NCBI GenBank assembly: GCA_017647405.1
Contig: JAGCKR010000064.1
Coordinates: forward strand, 73,988 to 137,987
Direction of reading: 5' to 3'
Length of the DNA stretch: 64,000 bases
Source of the DNA: Alphaproteobacteria bacterium
Lineage (GTDB): Bacteria > Pseudomonadota > Alphaproteobacteria > CAAHEQ01 > UBA3637
Positions 19,387 to 28,123 of this stretch are shown one piece after another. The notes beneath the pieces were generated by a model. It worked only from the letters and a program-made list of their open reading frames with translations, was not told where the DNA came from and ran no database searches. Every line of letters starts with the position of its first letter. Position 1 is the first letter of the stretch. The position numbers and the translations under genes are program-made.

Positions 19387-20426
19387 TTTGAAATATCACT
19401 CCATTCAAAATGTGATCCTTTAGAAATGGGATTCAGTGTTGTTTTTCCAATAACCAAATTCATATCAGAAGCCAAGATGCCTTTTAAATAGGGACGTTTT
19501 GTGTCAAATAAATCTCTTGTTAATTTGGTTCCGGCTGGAATATCATTTTTGGCAACAAGGGTTGAAAAAGCAAATTCGATAGTAACTTGTTCTTCTTTTG
19601 CTGCTTCTTTTTTTCCTCCACGCATTTTTTGAATTTCGGCACTTTGTTCAATTAATTCATGGCAAGCTTTAATATCCATAGAGCAAACAATATCTTCGCC
19701 TTTTCGCTCCATTGTATCCGTGAAATGACGTTCAAGAACGCTAGCTCCAAGTGCGGTTGCCGATAAACAGGCTAAATTATTTAAACTATGGTCTGATAAA
19801 CCGATAATTGCATTCGGAAATGCTTGTTTTATTTCTTCCAAAGCACCTAAACGAATAAGATGGGTTGGTGTTGGGTAAAGGTTTGTTGTGTGCATAATTA
19901 CATAATTTTTGTGATACTGTTCAATAGCAGCAACAGCTTTTTTAACATTTTCTAAATCATTCATGCCGGTGGATAAAATAATTGGTTTCATAAAGGAGGC
20001 GATATAGCTGACAAAATCATAATTATTCATTTCACCCGAGCCGATTTTATAGGCAGGCACATTCATCTTTTTTAATCTATCCGCGGCGGCAAAAGAAAAC
20101 GGTGTTGAAATGAAAATCATGCCGAGTTCTTCTGTGTAGCGTTTCATTTCAATTTCTTCTTCTTCTGTTAAGGTGCATCTTTTCATGATGTCATAAATTG
20201 AAAAAGAGGAATTACCGGGGATGGCTTTTTTTGCCAGTTGGCTCATTTCTTCATCCGGAATGTGGGTTTGGTGTTTTACAATTTCGGCTCCAGCTTCTTT
20301 GGCTGCGCGTACAAGTTTTTTGGCTTCTTCCAAGGAACCATTATGATTAATGCCGATTTCAGCGATAACAAGTGGTGCGTAATCAAGACCGACTTTTCTT
20401 CCGGCAATTTCAATATAAGGATTCAT
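19383..20426 (-). CDS. neuB: N-acetylneuraminate/legionaminate synthase NeuB
   Basis: A 347-residue enzyme condensing PEP with an N-acetylmannosamine-type sugar to a nine-carbon acidic sugar for surface glycans. The TIM barrel (about 10-260) shows VIAEIGINHNGS, VKHQTH, ISTPFSFAAADRL, KIGSGEMNNY and LSDHS; a C-terminal SAF (antifreeze-like) domain covers about 285-345 with AFSTLVAKNDIPAGTKL. The GGGGG ribosome binding site supports the start. It precedes neuC with a 4 bp overlap. No CMP-transferase gene (neuA) is nearby. Confidence 0.9.
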   Translation of the reverse strand: MNPYIEIAGRKVGLDYAPLVIAEIGINHNGSLEEAKKLVRAAKEAGAEIVKHQTHIPDEEMSQLAKKAIPGNSSFSIYDIMKRCTLTEEEEIEMKRYTEELGMIFISTPFSFAAADRLKKMNVPAYKIGSGEMNNYDFVSYIASFMKPIILSTGMNDLENVKKAVAAIEQYHKNYVIMHTTNLYPTPTHLIRLGALEEIKQAFPNAIIGLSDHSLNNLACLSATALGASVLERHFTDTMERKGEDIVCSMDIKACHELIEQSAEIQKMRGGKKEAAKEEQVTIEFAFSTLVAKNDIPAGTKLTRDLFDTKRPYLKGILASDMNLVIGKTTLNPISKGSHFEWSDISK

Positions 20427-20464
20427 TTTTCCCCCTTTTTTTTAAAAATTATCATCTCTATTCT

Positions 20465-20494
20465 AGTAGAGCATTTATCAAAAACAAATGTCAA
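20465..20494 (-). promoter_or_regulatory. Promoter for neuB-neuC
   Basis: Minus-strand TTGACA (20489-20494) and TCTACT (20465-20470) with 18 bp spacing, about 40 bp upstream of neuB. The -10 match is imperfect. Confidence 0.5.
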
Positions 20495-20544
20495 CACTTT
20501 TTTTATATTTTTTATTGTGGATAAAATGATATTTTTTAAAAATC

Positions 20545-20573
20545 TTGACAATATAATTCGGTTATGGTATATT
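20545..20573 (+). promoter_or_regulatory. Promoter for the HD-like gene
   Basis: TTGACA (20545-20550) and TATATT (20568-20573) are 17 bp apart, about 37 bp upstream of the start at 20611. Confidence 0.65.
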
Positions 20574-20610
20574 TTTACCAGTGTTTAATGCTTAAAATAT
20601 AGGAGGTAAC

Positions 20611-21261
20611 ATGACACCATTAGTCAATAAAGCATTAACGGTTGCAACTGATTTGCATGGGACTGTTAAATTCGGTAAAAGTTCAACAATGATTGAACAG
20701 TTAAAAAAAACAGTGAATATTTTGGATAATCATTCGGAACTTTTTGGTGAAGAAAGGGATGTTTTGCTGGCTGCTGCATTATTGAATAAATGCCATGAAC
20801 CTAAACGTATTGATACTGAAAATGGCAAAAAACCATGGTCGAAAGAAGAGGTAAAAGTTCATTTCGGTGAAAAAGTTGGTTCTATTGTTGCTGAATTGAT
20901 GACAGAACCAGATGAACCGGAACATTTAAGCAAAATGGAACAATGGGCTATCAAGGCGGATTGGGCTAAAGGATTATCTGTTCAGGCGCAACAGATTTTA
21001 TTGGCTGAGAAAATCATTAATTATCAGCAAACACGTGATGATCCAACGCCTAAATGGTCGGTTGAAAGACATGCTGAATATTTGAATTCTCGTCAGTTAA
21101 TGGTTGATGCAATTAAAGAGGCGAGTCCAAAACTTTATGCTTTGGCTTTTGAAACAAGAGCTCAAGCATTTGTGAGTTTGGAATCATTGGCTGAAAAGCA
21201 AAAAATTGCTACCCAAAAGACTGTTTTATCTCCAAATATTTTAGATGGACGAACCAAATAG
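20611..21261 (+). CDS. Degenerate RelA/SpoT-type HD-domain protein
   Basis: A 216-residue soluble helical protein. The stretch VLLAAALLNKCHEP lines up with the AALLHD core of RelA/SpoT-type HD hydrolases, but HD has become NK (Asn59-Lys60), so the metal site is lost. The later LLAEKIINYQQTRDDPTPKWSVER segment resembles the LAD..N conserved helix in that family. A metal-dependent activity is therefore unlikely; a binding or structural role is possible. AGGAGGT gives a strong ribosome binding site. The gene is monocistronic with its own promoter and terminator. The family link is tentative. Confidence 0.5.
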   Translation: MTPLVNKALTVATDLHGTVKFGKSSTMIEQLKKTVNILDNHSELFGEERDVLLAAALLNKCHEPKRIDTENGKKPWSKEEVKVHFGEKVGSIVAELMTEPDEPEHLSKMEQWAIKADWAKGLSVQAQQILLAEKIINYQQTRDDPTPKWSVERHAEYLNSRQLMVDAIKEASPKLYALAFETRAQAFVSLESLAEKQKIATQKTVLSPNILDGRTK

Positions 21262-21273
21262 TGATTTAAAACT

Positions 21274-21307
21274 AAAAAACACCGATGAGTTTTCTCATCG
21301 GTGTTTT
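21274..21307. terminator. Bidirectional terminator
   Basis: A stem of AAAAACACCGATGAG with its complement closes a six-base loop, with A-run and T-run flanks, between the HD-like gene (plus) and the porin gene (minus). Confidence 0.9.
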
Positions 21308-21350
21308 TATATATTACAAAGACAATAAGTTAAGTTTAGTGTTTTTTTTA

Positions 21351-22463
21351 TTAAAATCGATAGCCGACTCCAAAAATAAGTGCGCATCCTTCATTATCTT
21401 TCTTTTTTGTTTCACCTTTGAAGTTTAAGTGAGATAAGATACCATATAATTCAACTTCATCTGTTATTTGATACACATTTGACCAAATGTAAAGAGAATT
21501 TTGGTGACGGGTATTTTCGGCCTCGGAGAAAAGATATGCAATATTTGTTTTAAATTTTTCCCAATTATATCCAGCGCTGATGTTATAGGCATTGGATTCT
21601 CTGAAATTGTCAAAATAGGCTGGTAAATAATTATTTACTTTTTGTGTGGCAATGGGATTTTTAGTGCCGTCAATGTATGATTTTTTATAGCCGATACCAG
21701 TGTTAAATGAGGCATAATGATATTGTGAACCAAATGAAATTTCTTTATCCGTTTCATTGAAAACGCCATAGCCTAATGAAGTTAAAATTTTTGATTTTTC
21801 TGAAAGTATAAATTCTTTTTGTGCGGCAAAGGTGTAGCCATCTTCATTTGTTTCATAATCAACATAGCGACTTGTTGTTCCACGTCGGTTAGCGTTGTGA
21901 ACCGTATAAGAAGCGCCAAGTTTAAATCCGGCTATTTTGGGTGTAATATAAGTGATTTTAGGAGCTCTTCCATCAGTTAAAATAGTAGTTGCATTCGGTG
22001 TGTAATAAGCAGTTGATTTAAAACCGCCAGACCAGTTTGAATTGCTTAAAAAATAGGTGGCGTTTGAATCATCAATGCCAAGAGGGGAAATATCCATGGC
22101 GCCTTTATGTAATTGATTAGCAGCGTTTTTTGTATATCCGATTTGAATGGTGCCGAATTGAGACTCGTCTTGCAAATAAGGATAAAACCGAACTTCACCT
22201 TCTGAACGATTTTTATCATCTTGGCGATACATTAAGGTGGTGGGAGCATGAACACCGATTTTGTGTGTGTTATCAATTTTGTAATCGATTTTTAAGGTAG
22301 CATCTCCTCGTGTAACGAAACGTGACGGATATTTATTTTCATATTTTGTTTCGCTTATTCCAAAATAAGCACCAGCCAACCCATGCGCACTTATTTCCCA
22401 GTTTTCAGCATAAGAAACAGATGGTAAAAAGAAAAGAGGAGATAGTAATAGATATTTTTTCAT
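21351..22463 (-). CDS. Outer membrane porin
   Basis: A 370-residue general-diffusion-type porin. A signal peptide (1-19, cut after SVSYA) is followed by NWEISAHGLAGAYFG, then alternating hydrophobic/aromatic strands through the protein, and it ends in GVGYRF with the C-terminal Phe recognised by the BAM machinery. Motifs such as GTIQIGYTKNAANQLH and APKITYITPKIAGFKLGASY are typical of proteobacterial porins (constriction loop region and strand pair). A promoter-like TTGCGA-17-TATGTT lies upstream. Confidence 0.87.
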   Translation of the reverse strand: MKKYLLLSPLFFLPSVSYAENWEISAHGLAGAYFGISETKYENKYPSRFVTRGDATLKIDYKIDNTHKIGVHAPTTLMYRQDDKNRSEGEVRFYPYLQDESQFGTIQIGYTKNAANQLHKGAMDISPLGIDDSNATYFLSNSNWSGGFKSTAYYTPNATTILTDGRAPKITYITPKIAGFKLGASYTVHNANRRGTTSRYVDYETNEDGYTFAAQKEFILSEKSKILTSLGYGVFNETDKEISFGSQYHYASFNTGIGYKKSYIDGTKNPIATQKVNNYLPAYFDNFRESNAYNISAGYNWEKFKTNIAYLFSEAENTRHQNSLYIWSNVYQITDEVELYGILSHLNFKGETKKKDNEGCALIFGVGYRF

Positions 22464-22502
22464 ATTTATTGCATCCTATTAAAAGAATTGTTAATTTCTT
22501 TT

Positions 22503-22531
22503 AACATATAATAAGATGAGCTTTTTCGCAA
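22503..22531 (-). promoter_or_regulatory. Possible promoter for the porin gene
   Basis: Minus-strand TTGCGA (22526-22531) and TATGTT (22503-22508), 17 bp spacing, about 40 bp upstream of the porin start. Both hexamers are imperfect. Confidence 0.45.
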
Positions 22532-22539
22532 TAAAAAAA

Positions 22540-22989
22540 TTATATATCCATTATCAGTGCATGCTCGTCGCAATTATTCACTTTGGGACAACTTAAGCAA
22601 TCGCCAAAAACCTTGTAGGAAAGGGCCTGTCTTTCAACTTCATGAAAGCCACATTTTATAAAAAATGGCACTTGATAGGTTAAAGTAAACACGCGTTTGA
22701 TATCCAAATATTTTGCTCTGTCCACCAAATGAAGAACTAATTTTTTACCTATACCTTTTCCTCTTTCGTTCATGTCAACGGCAAGTGAAGCAATCTCAGC
22801 TAAATCATTCCATGCAATATTCAGGCGGGCGCATCCTAAAATTTTCCCATTTTCTTCATAAACAACATAAGCTTGAATATCTTTATAAACCGCATAGGGG
22901 GATTTTGAAAGCATTAACCCTTTTGAGGCGTTTTCATTCACTAATTTTAAAATGCTTTCGGCATCTTTCATGGTGGCATTTCTGATCAT
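22540..22989 (-). CDS. Short ArgA-type amino-acid N-acetyltransferase (GNAT)
   Basis: A 149-residue stand-alone GNAT protein. LAEIASLAVDMNERGKGIGKKLV contains the acetyl-CoA binding Q/RxxGxG-type loop, and KRVFTLTYQVPFFIKCGF plus a C-terminal CLSCPKVNNCDEHAL cysteine cluster are typical of the short N-acetylglutamate synthase-like group. These enzymes acetylate glutamate to start arginine synthesis; whether this one does is an inference. The start at 22989 has a good AAAGGAG site; a longer frame lacks one. The four Cys could bind zinc. Confidence 0.78.
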   Translation of the reverse strand: MIRNATMKDAESILKLVNENASKGLMLSKSPYAVYKDIQAYVVYEENGKILGCARLNIAWNDLAEIASLAVDMNERGKGIGKKLVLHLVDRAKYLDIKRVFTLTYQVPFFIKCGFHEVERQALSYKVFGDCLSCPKVNNCDEHALIMDI

Positions 22990-23108
22990 GATAACTCCTT
23001 TTAATATTTGAATAATTTTATCACAATTAATAAAAAAAGTCAATGAAATTTCCATCTTGTTAAAAATGATTTTTTATGATAAACAAGAAGAAACAAAGGA
23101 GGTTTGTT

Positions 23109-23531
23109 ATGCATAAATTTCGTCCTTCCGCTCGAGCGCTTATCTTAACAAAAGAAAACAAGATTTTATTACTTAAACGAAGTAAAAAGGGATTGAAACC
23201 TTATTACGTGACCCCTGGCGGTGGAATTGAAGAAAATGAAAGTTCGCTTCAAGCATTAATACGTGAACTGAAAGAAGAAACAGGCAGTTCAGTGGCGGAT
23301 ATTTGTTTTTTGTTTCACTTGGATGATGTTGATAAAAAAAACAGTGTTGATTTTTATCTGGTGAAGGAAGTTTCACGAGCTGTACCGACTGGAATTGAAT
23401 GGCAACAATCAACAGAAGAAAACAAATATGAGCTTTATGAAGCTGATATTGAAGAATTATCCGATTTAAATTTAAAACCAGATGTTGTGAAAAAAGCGTT
23501 AATTAACGCGCTTGCAAAAAGAATTTGTTAA
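23109..23531 (+). CDS. Nudix hydrolase
   Basis: A 140-residue protein with the complete Nudix box GGGIEENESSLQALIREL followed by KEETG (about residues 36-58), which coordinates metal and cleaves nucleoside diphosphate-linked substrates. The substrate is unknown. The start at 23109 is supported by AAGGAGG. The stop overlaps the start of the following glycosyltransferase gene by one base (TAATG), so the two are translationally coupled. Confidence 0.88.
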   Translation: MHKFRPSARALILTKENKILLLKRSKKGLKPYYVTPGGGIEENESSLQALIRELKEETGSSVADICFLFHLDDVDKKNSVDFYLVKEVSRAVPTGIEWQQSTEENKYELYEADIEELSDLNLKPDVVKKALINALAKRIC

Positions 23532-24505
23532 TGAAAAAAACAATCGTCGTTATATTGATTTTATTTTGTATTTCTTTTTTTCTTCATCAAAAAGAAGATG
23601 TTTTTTTTCACTTGAAAAGAATTGTTGCTTTTTTATATGAGAAGGATATTTTAACTTCACCCATTCCAAAGAAAATTCATTATGTTTGGGTGGGGGGAGA
23701 AATACCCGCTGATGTACAAAAAAATATTGAGAATTGGCGTAAAAAAATGCCAGATTATGAAATTAAAAAATGGGATGAAACTAATTGCAATATTAATATT
23801 AATCCATTTCTTAAAGACGCTTATGCCAAAAAAGAATGGCGCTTTGTTTCTGATTGGTGTCGGTTAGTGGCGCTTAAAAAAGAAGGAGGTATTTATTTAG
23901 ACACAGATATATATCTGAATCGCTCATTAAAACCTCTTTTAACAAAGGACCTTATTCTAACTTGGGAAAGAAAAGAGCATTTGTCAGCCGGTATTATAGC
24001 CGTGACTAAAGATCATCCTTTTATCCAAAATCTGATAAATTATTATAATGAATTGAAAGAATGGTCCTATATCCCGGCACCAGTTGTTTGGACACAAGTT
24101 TTTAATTTAGTTAAGGAAGATTTAGAATCTTATCGGATTTTACCGGCAAATATATTAATGTTTAATTTTAATGATAAAGAAAATTATGCTACTCATTTTT
24201 ATTCAAATGGTTCTGGGAATTTAGAATTGAATAATCAATGGTATAAATATTTTCAAAAGAAGTTTATTCATGAAAATGCTCTTTTTTTAAATGGGAGGAA
24301 AGAGCCTTCTTGGATTATTTTTTATGATAGAAAAAGATATTATATTGTTCAAAAAGATGATAATGGCTTTTTTAAAGCTACAGGCGAAGAAGGGATATAT
24401 CATAAAATAAACCAACAGGAAAATCTTTATTTCTTGATGCTTGAAAATAAATTCGGTTTAACCGAAACATATACTTGTGTTGAAAATGCCTGTGGATTGC
24501 ATTAA
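23531..24505 (+). CDS. Membrane-anchored glycosyltransferase (Och1/capsule type)
   Basis: A 324-residue type II membrane protein: one hydrophobic anchor (about 3-18) and a catalytic domain with IPKKIHYVWVGGEIP, WRFVSDWCRLVALKKEGGIYLDTDIYLNRSL (the DxD nucleotide-sugar site) and AGIIAVTKDHPF. This matches the sugar-binding-region glycosyltransferases found in capsule and O-antigen loci. Donor and acceptor are unknown. It overlaps the Nudix gene by one base and precedes a GDP-fucose gene run, so a role in surface glycan assembly is likely. Confidence 0.85.
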   Translation: MKKTIVVILILFCISFFLHQKEDVFFHLKRIVAFLYEKDILTSPIPKKIHYVWVGGEIPADVQKNIENWRKKMPDYEIKKWDETNCNININPFLKDAYAKKEWRFVSDWCRLVALKKEGGIYLDTDIYLNRSLKPLLTKDLILTWERKEHLSAGIIAVTKDHPFIQNLINYYNELKEWSYIPAPVVWTQVFNLVKEDLESYRILPANILMFNFNDKENYATHFYSNGSGNLELNNQWYKYFQKKFIHENALFLNGRKEPSWIIFYDRKRYYIVQKDDNGFFKATGEEGIYHKINQQENLYFLMLENKFGLTETYTCVENACGLH

Positions 24506-24570
24506 AAAGAGCTTGCTTTTTTGGTGTACCTTTCGCATAATGAATTTAATTATTTTGAAAGGGAAGAAAA

Positions 24571-25002
24571 ATGACAACATATTATATTGTTTCTGGGGGA
24601 TTTGATCCATTACATGAAGGCCATATTGAAATGATTAAGGACGCTGCTTTAAATTCAGATGGCGTTATTTTGCTTTTAAATTCTGATGAATGGCTTACCA
24701 GAAAAAAAGGCAAAAATTTTATGAGTTTTAAAACAAGAGCCGCCGTTTGCGGATATTTAAAAAATGTGATTGATGTGATCGCTTTTGATGACTCTGATAA
24801 TTCGGCTTCTGACGGTATTCGAAAAGCAAGAGAAAAATATCCAGATGCTATGCTTGTTTTTGCCAATGGCGGAGACAGAACAAAAGATAATATTCCGGAG
24901 GCTGCCATTTGTAATGAACTGGATGTGGCACTTTGTTTTGGTGTTGGCGGTGAAAATAAGGCGAACTCTTCTTCATGGATTTTAAATAATTGGCAGAAAT
25001 AG
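24571..25002 (+). CDS. Cytidylyltransferase-like nucleotidyltransferase
   Basis: A 143-residue Rossmann-like nucleotidyltransferase with the HxGH motif in GGFDPLHEGHIEMIKDA, as in glycerol-3-phosphate cytidylyltransferase and the HldE C-terminal domain. A GGDRTKDNIPE segment stands where relatives bind the nucleotide (ISSTxI-like motif replaced by NSSSWIL). It directly precedes a phosphomannomutase-like gene (7 bp gap), gmd and fcl. It may activate a sugar phosphate for the same glycan; whether it uses CTP, ATP or GTP cannot be read from sequence. Confidence 0.75.
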   Translation: MTTYYIVSGGFDPLHEGHIEMIKDAALNSDGVILLLNSDEWLTRKKGKNFMSFKTRAAVCGYLKNVIDVIAFDDSDNSASDGIRKAREKYPDAMLVFANGGDRTKDNIPEAAICNELDVALCFGVGGENKANSSSWILNNWQK

Positions 25003-25009
25003 GAAAAGA

Positions 25010-25723
25010 ATGACGATATTTGTTTTTGATTTAGATGGGACTTTAACTCCGCCAAGATTGCCGATGAGTGAAGATTTTGAAAAATTTTTTATTTCTTGGT
25101 CAAAAGATAAAAAATGCTTTATTGCAACCGGATCTGATTTTAAAAAGGTAACCGAACAGATGTCTGAAATAGCAATGAATGCTTTTGAAGGCATCTACTG
25201 CTCAATGGGAAATGTTTTGTGGCAAAAGGGCGAAATTATTTATAAAAATGAATTTAAAGCAGATGTGAGGTTATTTGAAATGCTTGAAAATTATCGCTCT
25301 TCAACCAATTATCCCTATCAACTTTTTGATAATTATATTGAAAAACGTGACGGTATGATTAACTTCTCTGTTTTGGGAAGAGATTGCCCTTATCATGAAA
25401 GAGAAAGATATTACGCTTATGATAAGGAACACAAAGAAAGAGAAAAAATCAAAAATGAATTAATGAGTTTTTTCCCGGAACTTGATATTGCTATTGGTGG
25501 GATGATTTCAATGGATATCACACCGAAAGGATGTGGTAAAGAACAGGTGGCTCAAAAATTGAGAGAGAAATATCCTGATGAAAAAATTATTTTTTTTGGA
25601 GATAAAACCTTTGAAGGCGGAAATGATTATTCATTAGCGCTTGCCGTTTTAGAATTAGGTAACTCGAGTGTTGTTCAAGTATCAGGTCCAGATGAAACAA
25701 AAGAAATTTTAAAAAATATGTGA
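25010..25723 (+). CDS. Phosphomannomutase of the eukaryotic (HAD) type
   Basis: A 237-residue HAD-fold protein. [11 protein letters not shown] gives the nucleophile and acid Asp residues, and [16 protein letters not shown] plus [18 protein letters not shown] near the C-terminus reproduce the hallmark of eukaryotic PMM. The enzyme interconverts mannose-6-phosphate and mannose-1-phosphate, the precursor of GDP-mannose, which matches the gmd and fcl genes immediately downstream. Bacteria more often use the unrelated ManB/AlgC family for this step. A general HAD phosphatase remains possible. Confidence 0.78.
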   Translation: MTIFVFDLDGTLTPPRLPMSEDFEKFFISWSKDKKCFIATGSDFKKVTEQMSEIAMNAFEGIYCSMGNVLWQKGEIIYKNEFKADVRLFEMLENYRSSTNYPYQLFDNYIEKRDGMINFSVLGRDCPYHERERYYAYDKEHKEREKIKNELMSFFPELDIAIGGMISMDITPKGCGKEQVAQKLREKYPDEKIIFFGDKTFEGGNDYSLALAVLELGNSSVVQVSGPDETKEILKNM

Positions 25724-25740
25724 AAAAAGGGAGTGCCATT

Positions 25741-26829
25741 ATGAAAAAAGCATTGATTACAGGGATTACGGGACAAGATGGTTCTTATTTGGCTGAATTA
25801 TTGCTTCAAAAAGGATATGAAGTTCATGGATTAAAGAGAAGATCTTCTTCATTTAATACCTCGCGAATTGATCATATTTACGAAGATTTTCATAAAGAAG
25901 ATGCAAGGTTTTTTCTGCATTATGGAGATATGACGGATACGCTTAATTTGGTGAGTTTATTACAAAAAATTCAACCGGATGAAGTTTATAATTTGGCGGC
26001 ACAAAGTCATGTAAAAGTTTCATGGGATTGTCCGGAATTTACGGCGGATACTAATGCGCTTGGCACATTGAGATTATTGGAAGCCATCAAGGTTGTTGGT
26101 TTGAAGGATAAAACAAAATTTTATCAAGCCTCAACCAGCGAATTATATGGTCTTATTCAAGAGCCTATTCAATCGGAGAAAACACCTTTTTATCCCCGTT
26201 CACCTTATGGGGTGGCAAAATTATATGGTTATTGGATAACGGTGAATTACCGTGAAAGTTTTGGTATGTTTGCTTCAAATGGTATTTTATTTAACCATGA
26301 AAGTCCCAGACGGGGTGAAACATTTGTTACCCGTAAAATCACAATGGCCGCTTCCAGAATTAAGTTAGGATTGCAAGAAAAACTTTATTTGGGTAATTTA
26401 AATGCCAAACGCGATTGGGGTCATGCAAGAGATTATGTTGAAGGAATGTGGCGAATTTTACAGGCGGAAAAGCCGGATGATTTTGTTTTGGCAACAGGAA
26501 AAACAACATCTATTCGAGATTTTGTAAAAATGAGTTTTAAATTCCTTGATATTGATCTTGTTTTTAAGGGTAAGGGTGTTGAAGAAAAAGGGATTGATAG
26601 GAAAACAGGAAAAGTTCTGATTGAGGTAGACCCAAGATATTTCAGGCCAGCAGAGGTGAATTTGTTAAAAGGAAATCCGGCAAAAGCCAAAAAAGTTTTA
26701 GGATGGACAGCCAAAACAGATTTAAAAACTCTTTGTAAAGAAATGACGGAATCTGATTTTGAGTTGGCTCAAAAAGAAAAAATTCTAAAAGACAGTGGCT
26801 ATCGCGTTGTTTTATCAGCGGAGGAATAA
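25741..26829 (+). CDS. gmd: GDP-mannose 4,6-dehydratase Gmd
   Basis: A 362-residue extended short-chain dehydrogenase making GDP-4-keto-6-deoxymannose. The N-terminal [15 protein letters not shown] is the NADP-binding loop; [18 protein letters not shown] and [10 protein letters not shown] (catalytic Tyr-x3-Lys) and [17 protein letters not shown] are Gmd-specific. The start at 25741 is preferred over a GTG at 25720 because of the AAGGGAG site. The stop is immediately followed by the fcl ATG. Confidence 0.96.
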   Translation: MKKALITGITGQDGSYLAELLLQKGYEVHGLKRRSSSFNTSRIDHIYEDFHKEDARFFLHYGDMTDTLNLVSLLQKIQPDEVYNLAAQSHVKVSWDCPEFTADTNALGTLRLLEAIKVVGLKDKTKFYQASTSELYGLIQEPIQSEKTPFYPRSPYGVAKLYGYWITVNYRESFGMFASNGILFNHESPRRGETFVTRKITMAASRIKLGLQEKLYLGNLNAKRDWGHARDYVEGMWRILQAEKPDDFVLATGKTTSIRDFVKMSFKFLDIDLVFKGKGVEEKGIDRKTGKVLIEVDPRYFRPAEVNLLKGNPAKAKKVLGWTAKTDLKTLCKEMTESDFELAQKEKILKDSGYRVVLSAEE

Positions 26830-27888
26830 ATGGAAAAAGAAGCAAAGATTTATGTTGCCGGACACACGGGCCTTGTCGGTTCTGCTATATTAAGACGCCT
26901 TCAAAAAGAAGGATTTAAAAACATTATAACAAAAACATCTGATGAACTTGATTTAACCAATCAAGCTGAAACACTTAAATTTTTTGAAGAAGAAAAACCA
27001 GACTATGTCTTTTTAGCTGCTGCAAAAGTTGGTGGTATTTTGGCAAATAAAACCTATCCTGCCGAATTTATTTATATCAACTTAATGATTGCTGCAAATG
27101 TGATCCATTCAGCATATAAAACAGGAGTGAAAAAGCTTTTAAATTTGGGGTCTTCATGCATTTATCCAAAATTTGCGCCACAGCCAATGAAAGAAGAAAG
27201 TTTACTTACTGGTTTTTTGGAAGAAACAAATGAAGCTTATGCTCTTGCAAAAATTTCCGCCATTAAATTATGCCGTTATTATAATGAACAGTATGGCGCA
27301 AATTTTATTTCCGTTATGCCAACAAATCAATATGGTATTGGCGATAATTTTAATATGGAAACAGCTCATTTATTACCAATGATTATGCGCAGATTTCATT
27401 TAGCAAAGCTTTTATCTGACGGTGATTTTGACTCAATTAAGAATGATTTGAAATGTTACAAGTTAGGTTGGGGATTAGATGAAAAAATTGATTTTGAAAA
27501 CAATGAATCCATTGAAGAAGCTTTAAATAAAATTGGTGCATTTAGAGATAAAGTTATTTTATGGGGTGATGGATCTGTTTATCGCGAATTAATGTGTTCT
27601 GACGATTTGGCTGATGCTTGTTTTTACTTGATGGAAAACAAAGACTATCAAGAAATTGGCGAACATGTAAATATCACCAAAGGTGATGATATTTTACTTA
27701 AAGACTTATTTGAAATTGTTAAAGAGATCGTTGGATTTGAAGGAGAAATTTCTTATGATACATCAAAACCAAACGGCACTCCTCGAAAAATGATGGATGC
27801 AACAAAAATCAAATCACTGGGGTGGGAACCCAAAATCCCGTTAAAACAGGGAATTAAAGATTTTTATGAATGGTATAAAACGCTATAG
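26830..27888 (+). CDS. fcl: GDP-L-fucose synthase (WcaG/Fcl)
   Basis: A 352-residue epimerase/reductase that finishes GDP-L-fucose from the Gmd product using NADPH. AGHTGLVGSAILRRL is the nucleotide-binding loop, LGSSCIYPKFAPQPM carries the catalytic Ser/Cys, and YALAKISAIKLC the Tyr-x3-Lys pair. It is about 35 residues longer than E. coli WcaG because of an insertion around residues 195-235, seen in one subgroup of the family. It directly abuts gmd. No terminator with a good T-run follows. Confidence 0.95.
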   Translation: MEKEAKIYVAGHTGLVGSAILRRLQKEGFKNIITKTSDELDLTNQAETLKFFEEEKPDYVFLAAAKVGGILANKTYPAEFIYINLMIAANVIHSAYKTGVKKLLNLGSSCIYPKFAPQPMKEESLLTGFLEETNEAYALAKISAIKLCRYYNEQYGANFISVMPTNQYGIGDNFNMETAHLLPMIMRRFHLAKLLSDGDFDSIKNDLKCYKLGWGLDEKIDFENNESIEEALNKIGAFRDKVILWGDGSVYRELMCSDDLADACFYLMENKDYQEIGEHVNITKGDDILLKDLFEIVKEIVGFEGEISYDTSKPNGTPRKMMDATKIKSLGWEPKIPLKQGIKDFYEWYKTL

Positions 27889-28123
27889 TTTTTATACCTT
27901 ATACTAAACTTACCCTTTTTGATTGTATAGCTATGCGGGGCGGTTTTCTCCGGCACTTTTGGGTTATGATTTATCAGAAGTGTTTGTGCTGTCTGGCGAT
28001 GTATTTTTTTTCTTTTTTTATACTTGATCCACTTTCGGATTTTAATGAGATTTTGATTTGCTTTTGCCAAAAAGCTTCTGCAAAAGCAAAATAAAACTGT
28101 TTTTCAGATGTAAAAATAATCTT
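27889..28123. other. Intergenic region with a strong hairpin
   Basis: A 235-bp region between the fcl stop and the convergent nitroreductase gene. TTTGCTTTTGC (28057-28067) and GCAAAAGCAAA (28080-28090) are perfect 11-bp inverted arms around a 12-base loop, but neither side has a T-run, so termination would be weak. The segment near 27930-27990 is noticeably more GC-rich than its surroundings. No convincing gene is present; a 68-codon minus-strand frame lacks a ribosome binding site. Confidence 0.6.

Noticed and set aside
24582..25055. 157-codon minus-strand frame across the nucleotidyltransferase gene
   Set aside because: Antisense to a gene with clear family motifs; Ser/Lys-rich composition is typical of a shadow frame.
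27864..28070. 68-codon minus-strand frame after fcl
   Set aside because: No ribosome binding site, overlaps the fcl end, low-complexity Lys-rich start and no recognisable motif.
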